Positions 24,525 through 32,852 of a stretch of 64,000 nt of DNA are shown piece by piece. The stretch's first letter is position 1. The number at the start of each line of letters is the position of its first letter. Made by a program: the position numbers and the translations under genes. Under the pieces are notes generated by a model that worked only from the letters and a program-made list of their open reading frames with translations, was not told the DNA's origin and did not search any database. Origin of the DNA: Bacteroidales bacterium (GTDB taxonomy: Bacteria > Bacteroidota > Bacteroidia > Bacteroidales > Paludibacteraceae). The stretch is from positions 1-64,000 of the forward strand of contig SFDZ01000002.1 in NCBI GenBank assembly GCA_004557405.1, in the 5' to 3' direction.

Positions 24525-25643
24525 ATGAAAACATTGAAATATATTTTAAGCAGTGCCGTGGTGGCTGTGGCGTTGACCGCTTGCCACACCTACGGCGAAC
24601 CCCAAGAGAAAGGTTATGTGGAAGAGGGTTCGGCGGACGAATGGAAAGCCACAATGACTATCGGCGAATTTTTGAGCGACCCCACCTTGTTTTCGGAATT
24701 TGGCGATGTCGATAAATATCCGCCGCGTGCGCGCTCGTACAAAGGCGATAATAAATCGAATGAGAATCTCGGTTTGTTCAGCGTGCAGGACATTACGGCC
24801 GATATTACAATCGTAGGTCGCATTGTTTCGACCGATGTGCCGGGTAACATTTACAAGAACCTCTATATTCAGGATTGTGCCAATCCGGACTACGGCATCA
24901 AAATTGCAGTAGATGCCGGCAGCCTTGGCGGTATGTATCCGATAGGTCAGAAAATTGCCCTCAAACTGAAGGGCCTGGCCATAGGCAAATATGCGCGTAT
25001 GCCGCAAATCGGTGTTCCGTATTACAACAACGGCAAAGATGGTATGGACGATGCCGGCAAAGTAGGCTGGGAGATAGGCCGTATACCGCCGCAAGTGTTC
25101 AAAGAGCATGTGCAGTTGATAGGCCAACCCGACAAGAGCAAAATAGTGGTGAAAACTATGACCATAGCCGACATCAAAGCTACTGCCAACAACTATAAGG
25201 ACATCGCCTTATTGTCGAGCCGCTTGGTGAAAATAGAGGAAGTACGCTTTGTGCCATTTACATGGGGTACTGATGGCGAATTAAGCGAGTTGTCCGGTAC
25301 TTATGATTGTTCCGACAATGGGGCTAATACATTTGCACCTACAACAAATGGTATCGGTTATCCGCAGTCGCGCTGCTTTACCATAGACAAAGATACAGCA
25401 ACTGCTGAAAATAGTATGGCTATCGGTACCAGCGAATTTGCCAAATTTGCCTGTGCACCACTGCCTCGTGGCGAATATATAGGTTCGGTTACGGGCTTTG
25501 TGTCGTACTACTATGACAGAGGCAAATACGATCCGGTAAATAATAAAGTGTGGTCGCTGACCATCAATGGCTTGGAGTCGTTGGATTTGAAAAACGGTGC
25601 TGAAACGTGGCGTGCCGAAGAGGTTTATTACCCGGCGTATTAA
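24525..25643 (+). CDS. Lipoprotein with DUF5689-like domain
   Basis: 372 residues. The lipoprotein signal has Cys at 20 (V-A-L-T-A-C). An OB-fold-like first half (about 45-220) has T-M-T-I-G-E-F-L, I-T-I-V-G-R-I-V-S-T-D, I-Y-K-N-L-Y-I-Q-D, G-I-K-I-A-V-D-A and I-G-Q-K-I-A-L-K-L-K-G-L-A-I-G-K. These strand motifs recur in DUF5689 proteins and in secreted nuclease-associated OB modules. A second half repeats T-M-T-I-A-D-I-K and L-S-S-R-L-V-K-I-E-E-V. It follows the receptor by 35 bases. It probably acts as the surface binding partner of the receptor, taking the place SusD has in glycan loci. Confidence 0.75.
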   Translation: MKTLKYILSSAVVAVALTACHTYGEPQEKGYVEEGSADEWKATMTIGEFLSDPTLFSEFGDVDKYPPRARSYKGDNKSNENLGLFSVQDITADITIVGRIVSTDVPGNIYKNLYIQDCANPDYGIKIAVDAGSLGGMYPIGQKIALKLKGLAIGKYARMPQIGVPYYNNGKDGMDDAGKVGWEIGRIPPQVFKEHVQLIGQPDKSKIVVKTMTIADIKATANNYKDIALLSSRLVKIEEVRFVPFTWGTDGELSELSGTYDCSDNGANTFAPTTNGIGYPQSRCFTIDKDTATAENSMAIGTSEFAKFACAPLPRGEYIGSVTGFVSYYYDRGKYDPVNNKVWSLTINGLESLDLKNGAETWRAEEVYYPAY

Positions 25644-25698
25644 CACTAATTGAAATTTATAACTTTTTAATTTATTAACTTTTTAATTTTTTATTATC

Positions 25699-26586
25699 AT
25701 GAAAACTTCAAAATTTTTCTTTGCAGCCATGATGGTTGCAGTAGTGGCAGTAGGTTTTACTGCATGTGAGCCGAAGGGCAATGAACCTGACGATCCGTTT
25801 AACCCGGGTAATGGTGGCAACAATGGCGGCAATGATTCAACCGTTGTTGTTGGCGAACGTGACGGCAGTGAAGCAAAACCCTACATTGTGCAAGACTTGT
25901 TGGATATGAAAACCAATGGCACTTTGCCTGCTAAAGACGCCGGTACAGCAAAATATTGGGTAGAGGCTTACATCGTAGGTTCTTACAATTTTGAAGCCAA
26001 TCCACAATGGGTGATTGGTGCCGAGAATGCTGTTAAGACGAATGTATTGTTGGCAGACGATGCTGCAAGTACAGACACATACGCTGTTGCCACTGTAAAA
26101 TTGGGCGACTATGCAAGCGTGTTGAATCTTGTGGATAATCCTGCAAATTTGGGTAAAAAACTGAAACTCTACGGCGTTGTAGAAAAATATTGCGGCGTAG
26201 GTGGCGTGATTAACCTTGAAAAAGTTTATATGGATGGCGTTGTTGTAGAATTGCCCGGTTTGGACGATGTTGAAGTAAACGACAATATGAAACCGTCGGA
26301 AGCTGCTGCTGCTGCTGCACAATTGAAGGCCGGTGCCACATCGAGCAAAGATGCAACCGTAATTGGTTATGTAAGTAAAATCGCAACTGAATATAGCGAA
26401 CAATATGACAACATAACTATTTATATGTCTGATGCAAAAGATACACAAGAAACTTTCTACTGCTATCGTATTAAAGGTGGTAAAGATTTGACTGTGGGAA
26501 CAAAAATTGCTGCAACCGGCAAATTGATGAACTACAAAGGTAATTCACCTCAAATGGCACAAGGTGGCACATATGTTGTTAAATAA
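25699..26586 (+). CDS. Lipoprotein with two OB-fold-like domains (DUF6359-like)
   Basis: 295 residues. The lipid Cys is at 23 (G-F-T-A-C), followed by an Asn/Gly linker (N-P-G-N-G-G-N-N-G-G-N-D) that would extend the domains from the membrane. Domain 1 (about 55-185) has P-Y-I-V-Q-D-L-L, Y-W-V-E-A-Y-I-V-G-S-Y, N-V-L-L-A-D-D and L-G-K-K-L-K-L-Y-G-V-V-E-K-Y. Domain 2 (about 195-295) has A-T-V-I-G-Y-V-S-K-I, I-T-I-Y-M-S-D and I-A-A-T-G-K-L-M-N-Y-K-G. Both show the five-strand order of OB folds. It is the last gene of the receptor operon; a strong terminator follows. Nucleic-acid binding is a reasonable but unproven role. Confidence 0.7.
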   Translation: MKTSKFFFAAMMVAVVAVGFTACEPKGNEPDDPFNPGNGGNNGGNDSTVVVGERDGSEAKPYIVQDLLDMKTNGTLPAKDAGTAKYWVEAYIVGSYNFEANPQWVIGAENAVKTNVLLADDAASTDTYAVATVKLGDYASVLNLVDNPANLGKKLKLYGVVEKYCGVGGVINLEKVYMDGVVVELPGLDDVEVNDNMKPSEAAAAAAQLKAGATSSKDATVIGYVSKIATEYSEQYDNITIYMSDAKDTQETFYCYRIKGGKDLTVGTKIAATGKLMNYKGNSPQMAQGGTYVVK

Positions 26587-26608
26587 AAAAACAACTTAAC
26601 CTTCTTTG

Positions 26609-26640
26609 TCCCGCACTAATTTTGGTGCGGGATTTTTTTT
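26609..26640 (+). terminator. Terminator of the receptor/OB-fold operon
   Basis: TCCCGCAC / GTGCGGGA arms with an 8-base loop, then T8. Confidence 0.9.
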
Positions 26641-26652
26641 GTTACCCCCTCT

Positions 26653-26729
26653 CTCCCCCTACCTGCGGTAGGCAGGCCGTACCTACGGTAGGCAGGCCGT
26701 ACCTGCGGTAGGCAGGCCTAAAGGGGGAG
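26653..26729. repeat. Three tandem 20-base units inside an inverted CTCCCCCT/AGGGGGAG frame
   Basis: Units at 26661-26680, 26681-26700 and 26701-26720 share acctgcggtaggcaggcc with one internal change. Each contains the partial palindrome CCT-GCGGT-AGG. The block is bracketed by ctccccct (26653-26660) and agggggag (26722-26729), so the whole can fold. It resembles dispersed intergenic repeat elements of Bacteroidota. The 351-base gap 26587-26937 also holds the operon terminator and the hisS promoter; 26730-26874 shows nothing recognisable. Confidence 0.75.
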
Positions 26730-26874
26730 TTTTTTGTTGTACGAAAGTCCTCTTTAGGGTAAAAAAGAGGAGTGAAACAGCGATTGTAGGGCGGTGCTGC
26801 GGTGCTTTTCCCTCTGCAGCAGGTTGCCGTGCAAATTGTTGAAAAAATCGTTTCGGTATGTGCGGAAAAAAACG

Positions 26875-26883
26875 TATTTTTGC
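26875..26883 (+). promoter_or_regulatory. Promoter of hisS
   Basis: TATTTTTGC, 54 bases before the hisS ATG. Confidence 0.6.
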
Positions 26884-26937
26884 AGTTGATTGTGCGGTGA
26901 GAACAACCGCCTGCAAAACACTAAAAAAATAGAGAGT

Positions 26938-28293
26938 ATGACTGTAGGAATTCCCAAGGGGACACGCGATTTTTCGCCGTTGGAGATGGCGAAACGCAAT
27001 TATATTTTTGATACGATACGAAGTGTGTTTCGGCGTTATGGCTTTCGGCAGATAGAGACGCCTTCGCTCGAAAATCTATCGACACTGATGGGCAAATATG
27101 GCGAAGAGGGCGACAAACTGCTGTTCAAAGTGCTGAACTCGGGCGATTTTGCAGCGCGGCTGTCCGACGACGAGTTGTTGGCACGCAACAGTGTCAAACT
27201 GACGCCGAAGATTGCCGAAAAAGGTCTGCGTTACGACCTGACGGTGCCGTTTGCACGCTATGTGGTGCAACATCGCGACGAGTTGACGTTTCCGTTCAAA
27301 CGCTATCAGATTCAGCCGGTGTGGCGCGCCGACCGTCCGCAAAAAGGACGTTATCGCGAGTTCTATCAGTGCGATGCCGATGTGGTGGGCAGCGATTCGC
27401 TGCTGTACGAGGCCGAACTGATCGAGATGATTGACGAGGCGTTCAAGGCGTTCAAAATACCGGTAGTGGTGAAACTGAACAACCGCAAAATTTTGGCCGG
27501 TATTGCCGAGTTGGTGGGCGAGGCCGATCGCATAGTCGATATAACGGTGGCCATCGACAAGATGGACAAAATTGGATTGGACAATGTGAATGCGGAGTTG
27601 TTGGCGAAGGGCATTTCGGCCGATGCTGTGGCCAAATTGCAGCCGATATTGCTGCTCGAAGGGTCGAATGCCGAAAAATTGATGCGTCTGAAAGAGGTGC
27701 TGGCGCCGTCGGAAACGGGTATGAAAGGTATCACCGAATTGGAGGAAGTGCTTGATTATGTGCGTGTTGCGGAGTTGAAGAATAGTGTTGAACTCGATTT
27801 GACGTTGGCTCGCGGGCTGAACTACTACACCGGTGCGATATTGGAAGTGAAAGCCGTAGGCGTGGATATGGGCAGCATATCGGGCGGCGGACGTTACGAC
27901 AATTTGACGGGTATTTTCGGACTGCCGGGCGTGTCGGGTGTGGGCTTTTCGTTCGGTGCCGACCGCATCTACGATGTGCTGAATCAACTCGAGTTGTTCC
28001 CCGAGACGTTGCTGTCGGGCGTGCAGTTGCTGTTTGCCGCGTTCGACGAACGGGCGTTGAGTTACTGCTTGCCGCTGTTGCGCCGTGTGCGCCGTGCCGG
28101 CATTGCTGCCGAGGTGTATCCGACACCTGCCAAAATGAAAAAACAGATGGTCTATGCCAACGCCAACGCTGTGCCGTTTGTGGCCATAGTGGGCGACAGT
28201 GAGATGGACGCAGGCAAAGTGATGCTCAAAAATATGATCACCGGCGAACAGCGTTTGATGACCATTGACGATGTAGTTGAATGTTTGAAGTGA
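26938..28293 (+). CDS. hisS: Histidyl-tRNA synthetase
   Basis: 451 residues from ATG 26938 (M-T-V-G-I-P-K-G-T-R-D-F); the frame extends 16 codons upstream but into the leader. Class II motif 2 is in Y-Q-I-Q-P-V-W-R-A-D-R-P-Q-K-G-R-Y-R-E-F-Y-Q-C. The His-binding signatures are L-A-R-G-L-N-Y-Y-T-G and G-G-G-R-Y-D-N-L, motif 3 is G-F-S-F-G-A-D-R, and the C-terminal anticodon-binding domain begins near 355. It charges tRNA-His. DUF4954 follows after 45 bases. Confidence 0.95.
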   Translation: MTVGIPKGTRDFSPLEMAKRNYIFDTIRSVFRRYGFRQIETPSLENLSTLMGKYGEEGDKLLFKVLNSGDFAARLSDDELLARNSVKLTPKIAEKGLRYDLTVPFARYVVQHRDELTFPFKRYQIQPVWRADRPQKGRYREFYQCDADVVGSDSLLYEAELIEMIDEAFKAFKIPVVVKLNNRKILAGIAELVGEADRIVDITVAIDKMDKIGLDNVNAELLAKGISADAVAKLQPILLLEGSNAEKLMRLKEVLAPSETGMKGITELEEVLDYVRVAELKNSVELDLTLARGLNYYTGAILEVKAVGVDMGSISGGGRYDNLTGIFGLPGVSGVGFSFGADRIYDVLNQLELFPETLLSGVQLLFAAFDERALSYCLPLLRRVRRAGIAAEVYPTPAKMKKQMVYANANAVPFVAIVGDSEMDAGKVMLKNMITGEQRLMTIDDVVECLK

Positions 28294-28338
28294 TTGATAA
28301 TCAAGTGATTGTAAAATAGTAAAACAGAGGCTTTTTTT

Positions 28339-30318
28339 ATGAGAAAACTGACGGCAAAAGAGATAGAGCGGCTGCAAGCGAACCGATGCACCGCCGACGA
28401 TTGGAACAATATAGAAGTGGCCGAAGGTTTCGACCCTGCGTATGTGTGCGAAGTGGCGTTTTCGGGGACTATTCGCTTGGGACGCTTCGACAAGATATTT
28501 ACGTTAGCCGGCGGTGTGCCGACACATTCGGGGTTGTACAAAGCGCGGCTGCACAACGTGGTCGTAGGCGACGATGTGTGTGTGCGCGACATTCACAACT
28601 ACATTGCCAATTACCGCATCGGCGAAGGTACCTACATCGAAAACACGAATGTGATAGTGGTCGATGGCGAAACGACTTTCGGCAACGGCGTGCGTGTGCC
28701 TGTGATGAACGAAGGCGGCGGGCGCGAGATTCCGATTTTTGATGGTCTTTCGGCGCATTTGGCCTATATTTTGGCGTTGTATCGGCACAACCATGCCGTG
28801 ATTGACCATTTGCAACGCCGCATCGATGCTTATGCCGAAACGCAAAAATCGACCATGGGCGACATTGGCCGTCATGTGCGCATCGTGAATTGCGGTTTGC
28901 TGAAAAATGTGCGCATCGGCGATTATGCTACGCTTGGTGGCACATCGAAGTTGAAAAACGGCAGCGTAAACAGCAATGCCGAAGCGCCTGTGCAGTTGGG
29001 CTCGGGCGTTAAATGTACTGATTTCATTATTTCGTCGGGTGTGAAAATTTCGGACTCGACCTTGGTGTCGTGCTGTTTTGTGGGGCAGGGTTGCATTATG
29101 GACAAGCACTATTCGGCGCTCGATTCGCTGTTTTTTGCTAACTGTCAGGGCATGCACGGCGAGGCGACAGCCATTTTTGCCGGTCCGTACACGGTGTCGC
29201 ACCACAAATCGAGTTTGCTGATAGCCGGTATGTTTTCGTTTCTGAACGCCGGTTCGGGGTCGAACCAAAGTAATCACATGTACAAATTGGGACCGATACA
29301 TCAAGGAGTGGTGGAGCGCGGCGCCAAAACCACCAGCGACTCCTATCTGTTGTGGCCGGCGCGTATCGGCGCTTTCACGTTGGTGATGGGGCGCCACACC
29401 AAGCATTGCGACACGTCGGCACTGCCTTTTTCGTACCTCATCGAGAATGCCACGGAGAGTTATTTGGTGCCGGCTGTCAATTTGCGCAGCGTCGGCACGG
29501 TGCGCGATGCTCAGAAATGGCCGAAACGCGATGCTCGGCGCGACAGCCACAAACTCGACCAGATAAACTTCAATCTCTTGAGTCCGTACACGATACAAAA
29601 GATGATGCACGGCATCGAAGTGCTCGAAAATTTGCAAAAAGAGTGCGGCGAAATCACTTCGGAATACGCTTATCAGAATTGTCGGATACGCAATTCGTCG
29701 TTGCGCAACGGCATTGCATTGTATCGGACGGCAATTGTGAAATTTCTTGGCAATTCGTTGATCAGCCGTTTACAACAGGGCGAATTTTCTACGTTGGCCG
29801 ACATTCGGGCACGTTTGCGCCCGACGTCCGATGTGGGGTTGGGCGAATGGAGCGATTTGTCGGGATTGATAGCCCCGCAAACCGAAGTCAATCGGTTGAT
29901 GGACGACATCGCCGCCGACAAATTGTCGCTGGACGACATTCAGCAGCGGTTCGAAACTTGGCATCGCCATTACTACGAATACGAATGGACTTGGGCTTAC
30001 GATAAGTTGTTGACATATTGGCATAAAGACCTCGACGCAGTTACCATCGACGATTTGGTGCAGTTGGTCGGCGAGTGGAAAGAGGCTGTGGTGTCGTTGG
30101 ACAAGATGTTGTACAACGATGCGCAGAAAGAGTTCAACCTGATGGCCAAAATCGGGTTCGGCGTCGATGGCGACGACCGCCAGAAAGTACAGGATTTTGA
30201 ATCGGTGCGCGGTCGTTTCGACAGCAACCCGTTCGTGTGCGAGGTGTTGAATCACATCGAACGCAAATCGCGTTTAGGCGACGAGGTTGTGAGCAAGTTG
30301 CAGCGTGTAAAGGCTTGA
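28339..30318 (+). CDS. DUF4954 protein with left-handed beta-helix
   Basis: 659 residues. The N-terminal two thirds carry hexapeptide-type turns (I-R-L-G-R-F-D, V-V-V-G-D-D-V-C-V-R-D-I, Y-R-I-G-E-G-T-Y-I-E-N-T, V-R-I-G-D-Y-A-T-L-G-G). These give a left-handed parallel beta-helix like that of acyltransferases and sugar-1-phosphate enzymes. The last 200 residues are helical (Q-K-M-M-H-G-I-E-V-L, Y-E-W-T-W-A-Y-D-K-L). I recognise the whole as the Bacteroidota DUF4954 family. A C-terminal helical extension on a beta-helix suggests a transferase or assembly scaffold, but no substrate is known to me. recF follows after 5 bases. Confidence 0.8.
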   Translation: MRKLTAKEIERLQANRCTADDWNNIEVAEGFDPAYVCEVAFSGTIRLGRFDKIFTLAGGVPTHSGLYKARLHNVVVGDDVCVRDIHNYIANYRIGEGTYIENTNVIVVDGETTFGNGVRVPVMNEGGGREIPIFDGLSAHLAYILALYRHNHAVIDHLQRRIDAYAETQKSTMGDIGRHVRIVNCGLLKNVRIGDYATLGGTSKLKNGSVNSNAEAPVQLGSGVKCTDFIISSGVKISDSTLVSCCFVGQGCIMDKHYSALDSLFFANCQGMHGEATAIFAGPYTVSHHKSSLLIAGMFSFLNAGSGSNQSNHMYKLGPIHQGVVERGAKTTSDSYLLWPARIGAFTLVMGRHTKHCDTSALPFSYLIENATESYLVPAVNLRSVGTVRDAQKWPKRDARRDSHKLDQINFNLLSPYTIQKMMHGIEVLENLQKECGEITSEYAYQNCRIRNSSLRNGIALYRTAIVKFLGNSLISRLQQGEFSTLADIRARLRPTSDVGLGEWSDLSGLIAPQTEVNRLMDDIAADKLSLDDIQQRFETWHRHYYEYEWTWAYDKLLTYWHKDLDAVTIDDLVQLVGEWKEAVVSLDKMLYNDAQKEFNLMAKIGFGVDGDDRQKVQDFESVRGRFDSNPFVCEVLNHIERKSRLGDEVVSKLQRVKA

Positions 30319-30323
30319 AGCAG

Positions 30324-31424
30324 ATGTATTTACAACGTTTGTCGATATTGAATTATCGCAACATTGCCGAGTGTGAGTTGCAGTTTTCGCCCAAGATAAA
30401 TTGTTTTTTGGGGCGCAACGGCATGGGCAAAACCAATTTGTTGGATGTTGTTTATTATTTGTCGTTTTGCAAGAGCCATCTCAATCCGATCGATGCGCAA
30501 GTCATCAAACACGATGCCGATTTTTTTATGATTCAGGGCGCGTTTGAACGTCAGGGTATCGCCGAAGTGGTGTCGTGTGCGGTGAAACGCCGTGCAAAAA
30601 AACGTTTCAGGCGCAATCAGAAGGAGTACGAACGTTTGTCGGACCATATCGGGTTGCTGCCTGTGGTGTTGGTGTCGCCGGCCGACTTGGATTTGGTAAA
30701 CGAAGGTAGCGATGCGCGTCGCCGATTTTTGGATGTGGCCATTTCGCAATACGACAAGCCCTATCTGTCGGCGCTCGTCAGGTACAACGAGGCGTTGCAA
30801 AACCGCAATGCGCTGCTGAAACGCGACGAACAGCCAGATGCCGAGATGTTGGATATTTACGACGAGCAAATGGCCGCCGAAGCGCAGTATATTTGTGCCA
30901 AACGTGCCGAGTTTATCACGGAGTTTGTGCCGTTGTTTCAGGAATTTTATAGTGCCATTGCCGGCGCCGGCGAACGTGTCGGCTTGGAATACACATCGCA
31001 TGCGCAGCGAGGCGATTTGCGTCAGTTGCTGCGCGAGGTGCGCGACCGCGACTTGGCGTTGGGCTACACCACACGCGGAGCGCACAAAGACGATTTGATA
31101 TTCACGTTGGACGAATTTCCGATGAAACGTACCGGCTCGCAAGGTCAGGTTAAGACGTATATTGTGGCGTTGAAATTGGCGCAATTTGTCTTTCTGCAAC
31201 GGACTTGTCGTGTAACGCCGATATTGTTGTTGGACGATATTTTCGACAAACTCGATGCCGACCGTGTTACACGCATCATGCAGTTGGTGTCCGGCGACGG
31301 GTTCGGACAAATCTTCATTACCGATACGAACAGAGAGCATTTGGACGAAATTTTGTCGCAAATCGATGGCGAAAGTCGCTTGTTCGAGGTGTCGGAAGGT
31401 AAGGTGGTAAATGTGATTGAATAG
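30324..31424 (+). CDS. recF: DNA replication/repair protein RecF
   Basis: 366 residues from ATG 30324 (M-Y-L-Q-R-L-S-I-L-N-Y-R-N); the frame continues upstream inside DUF4954 and is not coding there. It has Walker A G-R-N-G-M-G-K-T-N at 32-40, the signature region G-S-Q-G-Q-V-K-T-Y, and Walker B P-I-L-L-L-D-D-I-F-D-K-L-D near 305. It is an SMC-like ATPase that helps load RecA at gaps through the RecFOR pathway. In many bacteria it sits with dnaA/dnaN; here it follows DUF4954 and precedes an aminotransferase. Confidence 0.95.
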   Translation: MYLQRLSILNYRNIAECELQFSPKINCFLGRNGMGKTNLLDVVYYLSFCKSHLNPIDAQVIKHDADFFMIQGAFERQGIAEVVSCAVKRRAKKRFRRNQKEYERLSDHIGLLPVVLVSPADLDLVNEGSDARRRFLDVAISQYDKPYLSALVRYNEALQNRNALLKRDEQPDAEMLDIYDEQMAAEAQYICAKRAEFITEFVPLFQEFYSAIAGAGERVGLEYTSHAQRGDLRQLLREVRDRDLALGYTTRGAHKDDLIFTLDEFPMKRTGSQGQVKTYIVALKLAQFVFLQRTCRVTPILLLDDIFDKLDADRVTRIMQLVSGDGFGQIFITDTNREHLDEILSQIDGESRLFEVSEGKVVNVIE

Positions 31425-31440
31425 TAAAAAAATAATAATT

Positions 31441-32634
31441 ATGGAATTATCATACCGTTTGAAAGCCATGGCCGAGTCGGAAACGTTGGCTATGTCGCAG
31501 AAAAGCAGCGAGTTGCGTGCGCAAGGCGTCGATGTTATCAATTTGAGTGTCGGCGAACCCGATTTTTTCACGCCACAACACATTAAGGATGCCGCCAAGC
31601 AGGCGGTGGACGACAATTTTTCGTTCTATTCGCCGGTGCCGGGCTATTTGTCGTTGCGGCAAGCCATCAGCGATAAACTAAAACGCGAAAACAACCTCGA
31701 CTTTTCGCCGGCTCAAATCGTCTGTTCCAACGGAGCCAAACAGGCCGTTTGCAATGTGTTGATGTCGGTTGTCGGGGCCGGCGACGAGGTGATTGTGCCG
31801 GCGCCGTATTGGGTCAGTTATGTGGAAATGGTCAAGTTGGCCGATGGCGAAAGCGTCATTATTCCGACAACGTTGGATACCGATTTCAAAATTACGCCCG
31901 AACAGTTGGAGGCTGCCATCACGCCGCGTACCAAAGCCTTGATACTCTGTTCGCCATCGAACCCGACGGGCAGCGTTTATACGCACGACGAGTTGGCTGC
32001 CTTGGCTGCTGTGTTGGCCAATTGCCCGAACATATTGGTGATAGCCGACGAAATATACGAACACATCAACTATGTGGGGCGGCACGAGTCGATAGCGCAA
32101 TTTCCCGAATTGGAGGGCAGAGTGGCCATCGTCAATGGCGTGTCGAAAGCGTATGCCATGACCGGTTGGCGGCTCGGTTGGGTGGCTGCACCGTTGTGGC
32201 TGGCCAAAGCCTGCACCAAATTGCAGGGACAATACACGTCGGGCGCAAGCAGCATTGCACAGAAAGCCGCCGAGGCGGCCTATCGCGGCGACCAAACGTG
32301 TGTGGCCGAGATGCGCGATGCCTTCCGCCGCCGGCGCGATTTGGTGTATCGGTTGGCTTCCGACATACCCGGTTTGCGGGTCAATCGGCCGATGGGTGCG
32401 TTTTATCTGTTCCCTGAATGCAAGGCGTTTTTCGGCAAACATACTGCCGACGGACGTACTATCGAAACGGCCTCCGACTTGGCAATGTATCTGCTCGAAA
32501 CGGCGCATGTGGCGTGTGTGGGCGGTGCCGCCTTTGGTGCGCCCGAATGTATTCGCTTGTCGTATGCCACCGGCGACGATACGTTGGTCGAGGCTCTGGC
32601 GCGCATCAAAAAAGCGTTGGCCGAATTATCATAA
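31441..32634 (+). CDS. Class I/II pyridoxal-phosphate aminotransferase, aspartate type
   Basis: 397 residues from ATG 31441 (M-E-L-S-Y-R-L-K-A-M). Fold-type I landmarks are N-L-S-V-G-E-P-D-F, C-S-N-G-A-K-Q-A-V, S-P-S-N-P-T-G-S-V-Y, I-A-D-E-I-Y-E, the PLP lysine in N-G-V-S-K-A-Y-A-M-T-G-W-R-L-G-W, and the substrate Arg in C-I-R-L-S-Y-A. It resembles the aspartate/prephenate aminotransferase subgroup (AspC-like, Ib). It most likely links glutamate to aspartate or aromatic amino acid synthesis. Terminator follows. Confidence 0.9.
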   Translation: MELSYRLKAMAESETLAMSQKSSELRAQGVDVINLSVGEPDFFTPQHIKDAAKQAVDDNFSFYSPVPGYLSLRQAISDKLKRENNLDFSPAQIVCSNGAKQAVCNVLMSVVGAGDEVIVPAPYWVSYVEMVKLADGESVIIPTTLDTDFKITPEQLEAAITPRTKALILCSPSNPTGSVYTHDELAALAAVLANCPNILVIADEIYEHINYVGRHESIAQFPELEGRVAIVNGVSKAYAMTGWRLGWVAAPLWLAKACTKLQGQYTSGASSIAQKAAEAAYRGDQTCVAEMRDAFRRRRDLVYRLASDIPGLRVNRPMGAFYLFPECKAFFGKHTADGRTIETASDLAMYLLETAHVACVGGAAFGAPECIRLSYATGDDTLVEALARIKKALAELS

Positions 32635-32661
32635 ATGCTGATTAAGAGCGTTTTAGAATCG

Positions 32662-32692
32662 AAGGTGCTTTTTGTAAAAGCACCTTTTTTTT
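32662..32692. terminator. Terminator between aminotransferase and feo locus
   Basis: AAGGTGCTTTT / AAAAGCACCTT arms with a short loop and T8. The last bases overlap the stop codon of the small feo gene on the other strand. Confidence 0.88.
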
Positions 32693-32846
32693 ATGACTTT
32701 TTCGATGGTTTTTGACTGCATACATCGCGTAGGGAGCAACCGTCGCAGACGTGGTCGCAGTCGTTTTTATGTTTGTATTTGCGAAACGTTTGCCACACAG
32801 CAGTACTCACTGCCGCTACGATAATCAGATAAGCGATAATATCCAT
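32691..32846 (-). CDS. FeoB-associated Cys-rich membrane protein
   Basis: 51 residues: M-D-I-I-A-Y-L-I-I-V-A-A-V, a single membrane helix (about 4-20), then a basic stretch and a Cys cluster C-D-H-V-C-D-G-C-S-L-R-D-V-C (Cys 30, 34, 37, 43). This matches the small proteins found after feoB in many bacteria, thought to assist ferrous iron uptake in place of FeoC. The ATG is 6 bases downstream of the feoB stop, so the two are coupled. Confidence 0.85.
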   Translation of the reverse strand: MDIIAYLIIVAAVSTAVWQTFRKYKHKNDCDHVCDGCSLRDVCSQKPSKKS

Positions 32847-32852
32847 TGCAAT

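Noticed and set aside
26661..26720. Three regular repeats as a possible CRISPR array
   Set aside because: Units are directly adjacent with no spacers, and no cas genes are present.
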